A stretch of 64,000 nucleotides of DNA from Owenia fusiformis (lineage: Eukaryota > Annelida > Polychaeta > Sabellida > Oweniidae): the NCBI GenBank assembly GCA_903813345.2, contig CAIIXF020000005.1, forward strand, positions 27,653,375 through 27,717,374, in the 5' to 3' direction. The translations under genes were made by a program, and so were the position numbers. Shown piece after piece: positions 35,901 through 48,429 of this stretch (within the stretch, counting starts at the first letter, position 1; each line of letters starts with the position of its first letter). The notes beneath the pieces are model-generated. The model made no database searches. It saw nothing but the letters and a program-made list of their open reading frames with translations, and was not told the origin of the DNA.

Positions 35901-38900
35901 ACTGGTAAAGCTATCCTTTCTGATGGTATATGCTTTTTACATCTTTTGTAGTTTTTATATCGATGAAGAAAACAATTGCAAGGTGATTTTACAATGAGAA
36001 ATATGAGTTTACTTATTTTGGTGAATGATAAATTACGTTATAAATAAAACTGATTACAAGTGACACAGAAAATAAAATGAATTACGATACATGGAACAAA
36101 ACCAGAAGATTGGATAAGATTTCAGAACTTGCCTTCAAAATTTGGAATTTTGGGAATTTCAGACTGCATTGACAAAATACTTTTACATTAATAATATATA
36201 TGGCAGTTATAGCTTATATCTAAAAAAGTATGAAACATATAAAATCAATTATGAATGATTAACTTAGATTATTGCTACATAAAACAACTTTGACGAGAGA
36301 ACTCCACGCTAGCTACCATATTCTCTCTAATGAGTGCACAGTATGCTTCCCAAATTTAAATGGGAGATATTGAGAGATTCCAATATTAGACAGAATCTGG
36401 TATATATCTATTCACTCCAGTTCCTTATACAGAGTTGGCAAGTTTCTTTACAGAAATGATGAATTGTGAGAACATGTGAATATGAAGACACAATTCTTAA
36501 AGTTCTTTTCTGAAGGTGAATACGGATGGATCAGATAATAATTCAAATCCTTGCCAGCTCTTCAAGGGGTAGGTATACAACAACAACAAAAAATGTAAAC
36601 GTAAACGTTGCTCCATGTTAACCCCAGCTTTATACTCACTGCTATTTGGTCCGTAGAACTTCACAATAAATTCATTGAGGCCTCCAAGGATGGTTACTTC
36701 ATGCTTGCTTTCTATGCTGTATTGTGTTAAGAAAGATGTATAATGTTCTTGGAACTTGATCTGGGAACAAACCATTTGTAGCATCAATTGTATGGAAATG
36801 TACAAATAATGCATGCTCCTCAAACAATGGTTTGGTTAAAGGGGAAATGGTTTCCTCTTTCTCTTGATTTAACAAAAGCTCATATGTTAGGTTCCGTTTA
36901 CTATTCCTTATAAATTCAATACCCCTCATTGACTGTTTCTTGATTATATGCCAATTAACATGTTAACATTAACATACAGAAAATTCATTTATCTTTCAGA
37001 AATTGAAAACAAAAAATTAACACCTTATCATTTTCGTGGTTGCTTAATAAAAATCAACAGGAGACTCAATGGAAACTTTTTATACTGAATCAGGATTCGA
37101 GGCAGATATATTTTTGAAAGCATGATGGTAGTTGGGAAACATGTCAGTCTGAATAACATAGAAAAGTTTGAGGAACCAAAAGCCTTCTCCCATAAGATCT
37201 AATGTTGTGGACTTCAAACACATACATGTACACTGATACCCTTGAAGTCCAAAAGTAATTAAAATATACTCTAAGGAGTTCAAATACATACACAGTTTGG
37301 AAAGTAAGATCTTAATGACCCGAAAAGAAGCAGAGTGTAAACATAAAACAAATGACAGCTAGTTATGGAGTTTGAAAAATGCTGTCATACCTAAAATCTT
37401 ATTTACGCTGGTTAAGCTAGAGTAAAGGATGATTTCTTGTTCCAAGATGAAGATAAAGCTAACAAAGCATATATTAAACATGCAAAATTTCACAGCCTGC
37501 GATTAGTTACAGACACTGACCACCAAAAACTAGCCACCAAACACCAACTGCCAAACACTTACCAACAAACACCATCCACAAAAAAATTGGAGTCTATAAC
37601 AATAAGTCACCACTTGTGGTAGGTGGCATAAAAAATGGAAACTATTGAGATTAATTATACTCTACGGATAAGAGAAAAAATATTACCCATTTTTATGATT
37701 CTATTTTTGGCTTATCCCTGGAGCTAATCTAAACCGCCACATGTTCAGGGAAAGCAGGCTAACATTTATCTAGATTTATCTAAAAACAAATACTGAATGG
37801 CTAGCACAGGTTAAACTAGCTCAAGTTCAGGCACCTTGGAACCTCAGATTGGGATCAAAACCATTTATTTCAAGAGTACATGTAGGTTTAAAACCTGCCT
37901 GTTACATGTTGCATATTGCTTTGGGATTTTATTAAATGCCACTCAGACACCCACTTTCCCAATGAAGAAGCCTCTCATATTACCTTTGTACGTACATGTA
38001 ATTTGAACAGCCCCATTGGAGAAATGGTGTAAACCCATAGACTTCATTTCAAAGCAATCCTTTGCTTTTAAAGTTCTCTTGCAAAATTAAAGGGACACAC
38101 CTTTTTCAACTTCTAATTGATTTAGACATTTCTGCATCTTAAATCTTCAATAACCCTTTATTTCATCAGGTATCTCAAATCTTTTTTCAGAACTTTAATA
38201 TCAAGTGCCACTTTAACATTAAGTAGGTGTTCAAAACAAACAAGGCCTCGACATGCAAAATGTCACCACCTGCCATTTGTTACAGATGCTGAACTCTAAA
38301 TGCCAAACACCACTACCAAACTCAAACTGCCAAACACCATCCACAAAAAGAGACTATTACAATATGACACCACTTGTTCAAATTCTGAAGTGTTAACTTG
38401 AGAGATGTCGTTTAACATATAAAGGTTTAGCTGTATGTTGATTTACATGACACATACACTGTAAGATTAGAATGGAAGAAATCACATTTCCTTCTTGAAA
38501 ATAAAATATTAGCTCATCTACATCCTACGTGTAATTATCTATGTTATGCCATTGTAATTACAAGTTTCTTTAATGGGTTTCCAGACTGGAGCAGACAATT
38601 GAGAGATCTATCAGGTTCCATTCTTCATTTTGATGTTTGCCAAACAGAATAAATTGCGATGAGTCAGAGTACATGTGTTAATTAGAATTTGTGAGAAATC
38701 GTGACCCTCTATCCTTCTATTAGCTTCTTTCTAAGAGGCATTGACAGGGTTTGAATCTAATTTCAGTCTACCCCCCCCCCTACATTTTGTTGAAAATGTT
38801 GAGGACCAATCAAATCAATTACGGAGATCAACTGACCAATGAGATTGGTTTTAAGACTAGAAAATCTTGAGGGACACCTTTATCTAGACAAAATCTGTAA

Positions 38901-40295
38901 ATGGGGTCGGGGGGGGGGAACTAAATGAGTTTATACCACTTGAGACAGTGTTTACAACTAATGACAATATAATATTATGTAACACTGAAATGTTTCATTA
39001 GGGCAATAAATGCATAAGATAAACATCACACATAGGATGGTGTATACCCCTCCCATCTGATGATATCAGATTGCAAATTGTAACCAAGCATATTTCTAGT
39101 TGAAGGCAAAAAGATGTGATGAGTATCAGAATGATGAAAATATGATTAATTTAATACAACTTATCTTTCAATAACATATTTATCTACTAAAATTGATAAT
39201 GAGAGGCCTGCAATTATCACAAGATATTATTGACCAAGCCAAGTGCTTGGCCTTGCAGTGTATTGATTCAGCCTGTATATATAATACACTGTACCATTAG
39301 GCTTCATGGACTTTATATTCTTTTTTCTGAAAGGTTGCCAAGAAACAAACTTCTATGTAATAATACTGAATCTTAACTCCAAAATGTGACATCTGATAGA
39401 CTAGAAAGTTAAGATTCACTTTTTAATTTCTAATATTCATCTGCGTATAATGATTTATACTTAATTGTAACTAAGAAGTGAAAGACATGTTCAGTATGAT
39501 AATGTACAGGAATCACAGTAATAACATATACTGGTATGGTATGTCAAATATACATAGGGGGTTAAACTTGACTTCATGTATATTAGATACCCGCAGATTG
39601 GATGAATATATGGTACATTACTGAACAATGACATTTAGAATGGCATACCAAATTCAGTGTGTCAGATGAAACCTAGAAGGATCACTGCCCATTTTTGAGA
39701 GGACCAAAGTCCAAATAACCAGGCTCAATGCATGCCTTGGCACGTCTTTTTCAGCCTATCCAAAAACAACAATGGAAGCGTTGATTCGACGGATTTCATG
39801 AATCGCATATCTCAATATACTTAATTGCATCAGAGAATGAAACAAAACAATATTTCGAAAGAAAGAATTCCTCTTACTCTCCTGACTCTTTAAGTCCTTC
39901 AACATCTGCATTGAATTGTCCTTGAATCAACAGCTGATTGTCAACAAACAAGTTATTGTTGTCAGTTTGAGTCAACAAAACTTATGCATGATTTTTGAGA
40001 AGTATTGTTGATGTCAGCATACTACCAGAGTGACATTACTTTTTAAACCATATGTTTTATTTGTCTATTCTGTCAAAGTGTGCCAATTTTGGCGTTTTTG
40101 CTGTAAATAGCTGATGTAATTATTTATGCAGAAACCAAGGGCAAGGGACCCAAATAAATTCTAGTCTTTCCAGATTCTCACTTTTCACCACGAATTTCAA
40201 GACCATCCGATTATCTACAGCTTCAAATTTTTAAAAAGATACAGTTTGACCACATCTGTGTCCATTCGTCGCTTTCCTGGACTTGGTGATGACAT
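32979..40295 (-). CDS. UBE2H: Ubiquitin-conjugating enzyme E2 H
   Basis: Seven exons, 181 aa, frame kept throughout: 40295-40243, 36716-36640, 35561-35487, 34642-34603, 34156-34104, 33694-33566, 33097-32979. It carries ubiquitin from E1 to substrates or E3s; in vertebrates UBE2H works with the CTLH/MAEA ligase and modifies histones in vitro. Visible: the N-terminal [33 protein letters not shown], the YPFKSPS loop, the HPN motif (FHPNIDE), and catalytic Cys at about residue 87 in [12 protein letters not shown]. The acidic serine-rich tail ends [13 protein letters not shown], almost as in human. Human UBE2H is 183 aa. The first exon, only 53 coding bases, lies 3.5 kb upstream across intron 1 (36717-40242). 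Confidence 0.97.
33805..34004. mobile_element. 200-bp CCGTAGCC-type MITE (UBE2H intron 5)
   Basis: Left end CAGGCCCGTAGCCAGG and right end CCTGGCTATGGGTCTG are inverted copies. TATAT-like sequence flanks both sides. The interior has GGGGGTTCAC repeats. A second, interrupted copy begins at 58581. Confidence 0.7.
37479..37630 (+). repeat. GTCACC-family dispersed repeat, copy 4
   Basis: Starts CATGCAAAATTTCACAGCC. The middle has several CCACCAAA/CCAAACAC words and CCATCCACAAAAAAATTGGAG; it ends with GTCACCACTTGTGGTAGG. Most complete right half of the family. UBE2H intron 1. Confidence 0.7.
38252..38378 (+). repeat. GTCACC-family dispersed repeat, copy 5
   Basis: Starts CATGCAAAATGTCACCACC, then GCCATTTGTTACAGATGCTG, then CCATCCACAAAAAGAG, ending CACCACTTGTTC. 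UBE2H intron 1. A short left-end remnant with CACCACCTGTCATTTGTTAC is also at 35137-35175. Confidence 0.75.
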
Positions 40296-40640
40296 GTTCA
40301 CGTAGTTTCTGGAGATATTTTCTGACGAACTTTCTTGCAAAATGAAAACAACTATGGCGGATCCTGTATAAGTATTTCTGACGTCACTTGTCACGTGACC
40401 ATTAATTTATCTAATATTTCTCTCTAAAACACCATTTATATATCCAAATCGCTATATTTTCCTGTATAAAATCATTAATTGAAAAATTATTTTTTAATTT
40501 GATCCCTCGGATAAGGCGTTTGCGCACTGCTTCTGCTCATATATCAAGTTTACATTTAGAGGTCAAAGTTTATGTAGTAATTGAACTTTGACCTACATCC
40601 GTCCAGGTCATCAGCTGTTTATAAACAAAACCACGTGACT
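40296..40640 (-). promoter_or_regulatory. UBE2H promoter region with E-box and CRE
   Basis: A palindromic GTCACGTGAC box (40390-40399) and a full TGACGTCA CRE (40379-40386) lie 85-105 bp upstream of the start codon; a second CACGTG is at 40632-40637. The sites are seen directly. Binding by USF/MITF/TFE-type and CREB/ATF-type factors is inferred. Confidence 0.6.
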
Positions 40641-41170
40641 TGAATCTTGCTGGTTTTTAGAACTTACAGTACTTGTAATATATAAGTTACCCCTTAATTC
40701 AAGTTGGGATTAACATGATACTAACATAATGTTGTGTTTATGTTAGTCTCAGAATTTACTAAATCACAAATCTGTGTGATAAATTCAGGCTTCAACTTAG
40801 AAATCAAATTCCACCAGAATTTCGCTGGAGAACTCTACTCCTGGCTCTATGACTAAGTACCATGACTGCATGTATGAGGCCTCACCGAAAATGTAACATT
40901 TTGATTATTTCTGAGGTTATTTTTCATTAGGTGTACACAAATAATTTTAAGCTAAGAAATATAGCCTGTGCAATCCATTCATTTTAACATCAATTATGAA
41001 CTACTGTATCTGTGAAGAAGGAATCCTCCTAATGGTCTCAAGGCTCAATAAATATACATAAGGATCAGACTCGAAATTATTGATTCATTGAGCCTACTAC
41101 CAATGGGGACTGGATCTTGCTCTGTGCTAGAAACTTGAGTAAGAATGAGCAGAGTGTTTAATATCACCAG

Positions 41171-41424
41171 TTTATAACATACCTATACCTTTACCTAGTG
41201 CAAAGTGTACACAAGACAGCGGGCCAATATAAGTTTTGAAAAGCCCGCGCCCGCTAACTTTCTGATTGGTCAAGGCGCTGACGTCATAACCAATCAATCG
41301 AAGATAAAACTGCGCGAGCAATTTTTCTAAACTCATTTCAATCATTTTCAAACAATTTGTTTGTCAATTCTATAAGAAAACGGTACTGTCTGACCAGTCT
41401 ACATCATCATAGGTATGTTATAAA
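41171..41424. mobile_element. 254-bp MITE with TTTATAACATACCTAT ends
   Basis: Left TTTATAACATACCTAT and right ATAGGTATGTTATAAA are perfect inverted copies. The interior is GC-richer and carries GCCCGCGCCCGC and another TGACGTCA (about 41279-41286). Confidence 0.75.
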
Positions 41425-41428
41425 TCGT

Positions 41429-41542
41429 TTATGTCACTATCGTGGCACATATGCCCTCGGTTCTCAGAGATCAATGTCCCTCCCAAGGTCGGGCCATATA
41501 TCACTGAGACCTCGGGCATATATGCCATGATAGTGACATAAC
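41429..41542. repeat. Imperfect 114-bp hairpin
   Basis: Left TTATGTCACTATCGTGGCA and right TGCCATGATAGTGACATAA, with further pairing of CATATGCCCTCGG and CGAGG...GGGCATATATG. It is adjacent to the preceding MITE. From here to 48.4 kb no gene is recognised. Confidence 0.65.
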
Positions 41543-42574
41543 CTCTAAATAATATTCATGAATTGGGATAACATATCAGTTTAAGTTATAGTTAAAATGC
41601 AGCAATTATAGTTTACAAACTGAATTGTGATGATCATATTAACTTAAACAATTAGTGCAGGGGGACCATTCAACGATCATCGGCCAGTGTCAAAATATAT
41701 TTAAGTTTGGATATTTCATCAAGACTAACATATATTTTCATTATATACAAAGAAACTCCCTGGATGAACATTATTTCAGCTGATATTCCTCTTGAAACAT
41801 GGTGGATCTTAAAAATCTATAAATGGGACTCCCTTTATAGAATCTTTGAACTGAATTTACACATCTTAATGCTGAAATTGATAGTTTATACATACATTTA
41901 AAGAAAAATAGGTACGTTAAAGAAGGTGTTAAGCCAAATATTGACCTGATAGCTCAGAAAATATAATTTTTCCAATTTTCTCTCTGTACAGTCCTTGTTG
42001 CCCCTTAAAATAAATGGAGCATAAGGAATAAAGGCAAGGCTTCTAAAAAATTCCAATAGTTCTTTCTTTAATTTAGAATAATCTATAGATTTTTAAGGTT
42101 ATTTTACAAAACATTGAAAGGGGGATGTTCACAGAAAAGGAAACAGGATAAAATGTCACCCTAACAGAGAACAACAACAGCAGTGATTATATTTTGCATA
42201 TTTTATTTTATTATAAACAACTAGTATATTGCACACCAGGGTATACCATAGCTATCCCTCTAATATATCACATAGCTACATTGTTTTAGTTAGAACTCTA
42301 TATACAATAGTCTAGAAATAAACCTCTACACCCCCACCTTAAATTGCTTGGGGGAGGGGGTGTGATGCAAGTACTTATGTGACTATGTATCATCATTAGG
42401 GTCACACTACAAAGCTAAACACAAACTAAATAAAGTATCACTCTTTTTTAAATTTAAAAACATGATAAGAAATAACATTGGATCCCTTTTTATGACAAAT
42501 GCTACAGGCTCTGGAATATGTGTATTATTTTACCAAGGGTTATAGTATGAACTGTAACCACTAAATGAAACCAC

Positions 42575-42810
42575 TGAAATTGAAGGCTTCAATTTTGAAA
42601 CTGAAGTCTCCATTATTGAAACAAAGGCTTCATGTTTGACATTGAAGTCTTCATTATTGAAATTAAAGGCTCCATTTTTTACATTAAAGGCTCCATTGTT
42701 GAAACCATGGGCTTTCAATTAGAAAGCCCATGTTGAAACTTAAGGGTTCATTTTTGACATTGAAGTTTCCATTATTGAAATTGAAGGTTTCATTTTTGAC
42801 ACCAAAGTTA
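42575..42810. repeat. Degenerate ~24-bp minisatellite
   Basis: About nine imperfect units of the type CATTATTGAAATTGAAGGCTTC. Several end in a GAAGTCTCC or AAAGGCTCC variant. A 62-codon minus-strand ORF with FN(N/V) periodicity is a shadow of it. Confidence 0.75.
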
Positions 42811-43084
42811 TTGACCTCTGAGGCCCCATCAGTACTGTATTGACTTAGGTTACATGAAATAACCCAAATATCACATTTTCCTTATACTACTCTACCATTT
42901 TGAATGTTGTAAATCCTAACGTTGATGTCGAAGTGCTCTTTCTAAAAGAAAGTAATAAGACACATTACAAAATAAGTGGATGTATGTTGATGTATGGTGA
43001 TGCTATACACTTAAACTAGACTAGATTCAGGCTTTGATTTCTCTTTGTAATATTACTTTGTGTGCCTTATGTTTATACATTCTG

Positions 43085-43578
43085 CAGGCCTGTCAACTGT
43101 CCCGCAATTTGCGTATTTGTCACGCATTTGCTGAAGAATTTGAAGTCACGCCAGTTTTTTTTGCGTGACAGAAAATGTCACGCAAAATACGCATTTTACC
43201 TGGTAATTGTCAAGCAAAAATATTTCTGTAGAAATTTTTTCGAAATATGTTTACGATACGGTAAAAATACGAACGCCGGAAAAAAACGAACGCAATTTGT
43301 TCGGATTTGTCACGCGAATCCCGTATGTGTCACGCATGTTCATTGGAAAATTTCCGTACCTACCCCCCCCCCCCCCCCCCGTTGACGACAACGCGAGCGT
43401 AGTGAGCGCGAAAAATTTGAGGTGTTCAAAGTTTGGCAAAGGTGCTCAAACTTTGGCCAAAGGTGTTTAAAAGTTGGCCAAAGGTGTTCAAAATTTGGAC
43501 AAAAGTGTTCAGATTTGGACTTAGGTGTCCAACATTTTGAAGTCACTCATATTAGGTGGTCCCAAGTTGACAGCCCTG
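43085..43578. mobile_element. 494-bp element with CAGGCCTGTCAACT ends
   Basis: Left CAGGCCTGTCAACT and right AGTTGACAGCCCTG are inverted with one mismatch; ATTCTG flanks both sides. The interior has repeated GTCACGC words, a poly-C run (about 43364-43380), and a roughly 24-bp tandem repeat of GTGTTCAAANTTTGG type (about 43420-43525). Overlapping ORFs on both strands are low-complexity shadows. Confidence 0.7.
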
Positions 43579-43887
43579 ATTCTGCACAGGTATTTAAAAT
43601 ATGCAATTCAATGAAATTCACTCAACATTTGTTTGTCAGGATTCACATTAATGTACTTGTTAATAATTTAGGTAGCTCCGAAAATGCAGACTTCCAAAGT
43701 CAATCCTCACTGAATAAATCATAATCATCACATTTCAATTGAAGCCATTGGTACAAGAAGCCAAAATCAGACTTAGTCTTGCTTCAAGCCCTTCTGACTC
43801 AACCTACACACCTAAAACTCACAAGAAACATAGAGGGGGTTCCAGGGACCTGAAGCAAGACTATCAGATTTTGATATTTACATCATA

Positions 43888-44065
43888 CAGTAAAACTTGT
43901 GTATATTGAACATGTGTTTGTCAAGAAAAAAAAGTTCAGTATTGGTAGGTGTTCACTACAGAGAGGTTAATTCATACATTAGTCAGTAGAGTGTATGTGA
44001 AGGAAAGGTGTGAACTGGAGACAGGTGTTCACTAGAGAGAAGTGTTCACTGATACATGTTTACTG
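43888..44065. mobile_element. TA-flanked MITE, CAGTA family copy A
   Basis: CAGTAAAACTTGTGTAT at the left and ATACATGTTTACTG at the right, TA on both sides. Inside are GTGTTCACTA/GTGTTCACTG words. Related to 45251-45350 and 51282-51440. Confidence 0.7.
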
Positions 44066-44855
44066 TATTCTAAATTAGGCCTTTAAGCAAGGATAAACAC
44101 TATCTACCAAACACACAACTAAATTATGATAAAAATACATCTTTGTGTTATCAATATCAGCAGTTTGAAGAATTATCAGACTAAAACACAGACCCAAGAA
44201 ATCTTTCAATTCAATGTGATCCCTCCATTCACTTGCACAACATGTTTTGGGTCTGTGTATTTGACTGTACAATATAACATTGAGTTCACACTAAAACAGA
44301 ACAAATTCTACGTTTTTGACATAAACATTCATAATTCTTCCCCAAATTCTGGGATTGCTGAAGTATTTTCAAATCTTAGCATAAATAAATATTAAATACA
44401 GTATTATAGTAATATGTAATGTTCACTCCACCATTATTACATAATTATGGATAATACGATACATGTATTTACAAATGATATGTTCAATTAGATTCTAATT
44501 AATTCAATCATTAATTGTTATTAAATTCATATTGCTAGTTCATTTTTCTAAACTAAAATTTACAATGTACAAATTACTATTGCAATTTTGAATTGAATTG
44601 CATTTTGTTATACTGTTCTATGTCCAACCCTGTTTTGCCTTGGACACGTTATGATGCTGCAAATAATTTTAAAACAGTAAACATATTTAGTAATGTTTGA
44701 ATATAAATATATGTTTTTTCTCCCTGTATCAAAGTAAATGCTTGTGGCCATTAACTGTGTAATCTCAAGGCCATATCTTATTTTTAAAGATGCATACCCC
44801 AAAAGGCACAAAACAATATCATGAAGTCTGTACCTTTAACAGCTTCAACTCAGTA

Positions 44856-44996
44856 ATGCCCTGGTCACATATGCTCTGATTTTCACTACAACGCCTAGCT
44901 GATTGAGTATTTTGTTCAAAATTGAATACAATATTGAAAAAACACTCAATCGGCTGGGTGCCAGCCGATGGATCGTAGCATATGTGACCCAGGCAT
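44856..44996. mobile_element. 141-bp hairpin MITE
   Basis: ATGCCCTGGTCACATATGCT at the left and AGCATATGTGACCCAGGCAT at the right. Inner arms also pair (ATTGAGTATTTTGTTC with AATATT...CACTCAAT). No coding capacity. Confidence 0.75.
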
Positions 44997-45250
44997 AAAG
45001 GATGCACATGTTTGTTTCTTTCTATTTGATGATTTCTCAACTTGTTCACATGAGTACATGGCTAGAAATGAAATACATCCAAGGAATTATTGAACTTCTA
45101 TTGATCATAGACTTCCAGACGGAAGGAAACACACACACTGAGTAAAGGGTCTCACATTCAGAAATAGCATTGTATATAATTTTGTTGGCCAGAAATGTCC
45201 ATAAGTACATGAGAAATCTTAGCACACCTGGTATTTGAAAGCTTATCATA

Positions 45251-45350
45251 CAGTAGAACCTGTATGTGGAACACCTTTGGGACCACAAAAACGTGTTCCA
45301 CCTGTGAGGTGTTCCACTTACACAGGTGTTTCATTCAGAAGTTTCTACTG
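45251..45350. mobile_element. TA-flanked MITE, CAGTA family copy B
   Basis: 100 bp, CAGTAGAACCTGTATG to CAGAAGTTTCTACTG, TA on both sides. Contains GTGTTCCACCTGTGAGG. Confidence 0.75.
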
Positions 45351-45594
45351 TATTCTTATATGTTTCACCATATTGTGTATTTTTTCAATTACAGCAAGCA
45401 AACCCAATGCACATTTAAATAGACAAGATATATAAGCATTCAAATGATACTATTTGTAAAGATGCATTATGTACTTTAGGATATTTTGATATATTTGGCC
45501 AGCCAAAATATGGTACAATGAATTAAATAGAGGTTTCCAGCCCATTTCTTTAAGTCCATGCATTGACATATCATATAAAAATGTGAAGCATATA

Positions 45595-45695
45595 TAGGTT
45601 GGACCAAACTGCGCAATATACCTTCTCTCACATTTATTGTCTAGCAAGGTAGAATACCAAGTGTCTGAATTATTAACATTTTGTGGCCCAACCTG
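45595..45695. mobile_element. 101-bp mariner-type MITE
   Basis: TAGGTTGGACCA at the left and TGGCCCAACCTG at the right, TA on both sides. Ends match those of 28432-28686 apart from the first base. Confidence 0.65.
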
Positions 45696-45894
45696 TACAT
45701 GTATTGTCATTTAGCAACATACCAAATTAACCTAAAAATCACATGTATTAATCCAATTGATAACAAGCTAATAATGCAGAGTTATAATAAATTGTTGCAT
45801 CAGGCATCCCTCTTGCATAAGCTATCATGATGGTCATGATACCTTCTAAGATTCTAAATAAATTGAGGTTCTGCAAAAAACCTTATATAATATT

Positions 45895-46530
45895 ATCACT
45901 ATGACATATTATATAACCAACTCACATGTTCCATAGCTAGCATGGCATGTTACAAAACCATTGACATGTTACATGGCTACCATGACATGTGCATAGCTAC
46001 TATGACATGTTACATGGCTACCATGACATGTTAAATATTAACCACCGTGAAATGCTACATAACTACTCTGGCATGTTACATAATCATTTACATGCTACAT
46101 AGCTACCATGACATTACATAGCTACCATGGTATGTTACATAATCATTGACATGTTACACAGCTACTATGACATGTTACATAATCCTCCTGACATGTTACT
46201 TAGCTACCATGACATGCTACATAACCACCCTGACATGCTACATAGCTACCATGACATTACATAGCTACCATGGCATGTTACATAATCATTGACATGTTAC
46301 ACAGCTACTATGACATGTTACATAATCCTCCTGACATGTTACTTAGCTACCATGATATGTTACAACCACCCTGACATGCTACATAGCTACCATGAGATTA
46401 CATAGCTACCATGGCATGTTACATAATCATTGACATGTTACACAGCTACTGTTATAATAACATGTTGCATAATCCTCCTGACATGTTACATAGCTACTAT
46501 GGCATGCTGCATAACCAATATGACATTACT
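45895..46530. repeat. Higher-order minisatellite (TAGCTACCATGACATG)
   Basis: About 25 short units built on GACATG(T/C)TACATAGCTACCAT. Units with CAATCATTGACATG, CACAGCTACTATG and AATCCTCCTGACATG recur in the same order. This gives a larger period of roughly 130-150 bp repeated about three times between 46090 and 46480. Confidence 0.85.
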
Positions 46531-48429
46531 GGCATGAGGATGACACTGTCTATCTCATCCTATTGATAGCACCATATCCTTTATACAAATAAGAAAGTAC
46601 ATCTATCTTTCTTATCTATCTACAGTAATTACATGAAAGCAGTTCTTACAGAATATCTTCATTATACAGTACAGTATGACATAGACATGTATCAAGCCTA
46701 AATTTTCCCTATTTACTGATCACAAGCTTGGTGACTTTTTGTAGCGAATGCACTGCGAATCATCAACATATCAATGTGTTTCAATTAATATAATTGCTAA
46801 CATGGAAGTATGATGGACTTTGGCTGTGTGAAACAAAAAATTAAACATTGATGATATTCAATCAGCCTTTTATGCTATACATGCAAGCTTTTACTTACTA
46901 TTTTAGTTCAGTTTATGAATTTGGCACAATGCTATAATGCACTTAAGTTTGAGCCTGTTCCCTCATTAACTTTTAAGGAGGGGGCCTCTGGGGGTCTCAA
47001 TTTCCTTAACACCCCTTATTATCCTCTTAAGGGGCTTGGGTGGTCTATTGAATTCTCCTTAAGACTGACTCTACCATTACCTTGTCATGTTAGCAGTTTA
47101 TGGTACAATATAACAATTTTATGGTACAATATAATAGTTTATGGTATTACTTCTTAGAATAGCTCACTCATTCAGGTCACATGTTGTATCAACATAACCT
47201 CATTATATCAAACCCCATTTGTGTGAACAAAATGTAGGGAGTTATTTTCACACCTTTTCTTCATTTCAAATTGGAGTGAAAAAATAGTGTGCATCCCAGT
47301 TATTCACACCAATACGGCATCTGAGTTGAATAAGGAATTAAAGCTATCAACATGATCGATTAATATTCAACAAGTTCACAATTTGATTACATATAGCTCC
47401 AAAACCACAGGTTGGGCCTGTATACATTTTCAATGTGATTTCATACTCATTATATTATAACATTATACCTGTTTAATATTGTTGAGTCTTTTATAATACA
47501 TGTACCTTATTGGTAAGTTGAAAAGTACAGTATAAGAGCAAACACCTTTAGTTATATACAACTGATGAAAGATATACAGAGATGTTGGCTATATCTAAAT
47601 ACATGTGATGCCATGATATCTGGGATTAGGGGGGTCATCTCATTTTCACTTGTTTATTTGATATTATATCATGTATGGCTCACGAATAAATTGTTAATTT
47701 TGAGATGGCTCATAATATTATCACATCCTCTGGATTTTAACAATTGTCGAATTGTTAGTGAGTTAAAATCTCACAATAGTTTAAATACAATAAATACGCT
47801 ATACAAGATAAGATTATGCAATGATATAACACTGCGTATAACTGGTATATATGTATGCAAGTCAATATATCTATCAAATAAAAGTTCATTATAAAAATGC
47901 ATGAACAGTCAAAAGTTCCAGTTCAAAGAACACTACTGCTCTGGAAACTTTAAGTCGAAAAGTAGACATGATTAATTTTTACTTAAAGAGAAACCAACCT
48001 TAGTGCTAGTTCGGTGGATTTGAATACAAACTGGTGTAATGAAAAGCCAGAAAATTTCAATTCTAATTCTGTTTCCTGCCTCCATGATTTTCACAAAAAA
48101 AGATAATGAGTGGAGGAGGCCAGAGAGTAAAACAACTTGTTCATTATTTGATCACTTGAACTTTTCTGGTATTCTTAATTACCAGAATTAAAGAACAAGT
48201 ACAAGTCCATATTAGGCGTAAAAGACAAGTACAAGTTCATATTAGGCATTTATATAATCATCTTTACAATGTGCATGCCCAGAATAAATTAACAGCATGA
48301 AATATAGAATAATATATCATAAATTAGAATAATCATTGTCACCATTCTGAAAGCACTTGCTTGACAAAGATAACCATAACAGTTCATGAATTATTCTAGA
48401 ATAATCCAGGAACATGATTCTGAACAAAA

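Noticed and set aside
41279-41286. TGACGTCA as a second UBE2H promoter element
   Set aside because: It is inside a MITE about 1 kb upstream, so a chance or element-borne site is more likely.
43062-43724. Overlapping 60-107-codon ORFs on both strands
   Set aside because: They cross a poly-C run and a 24-bp tandem repeat of a TIR element; no protein family recognised.
40640-48400. miR-183/96/182-type hairpin near UBE2H, as in vertebrates
   Set aside because: I looked by eye for the GGCACT/GGCAAT seed and its complement in hairpin context and found none; a computed search would be better.
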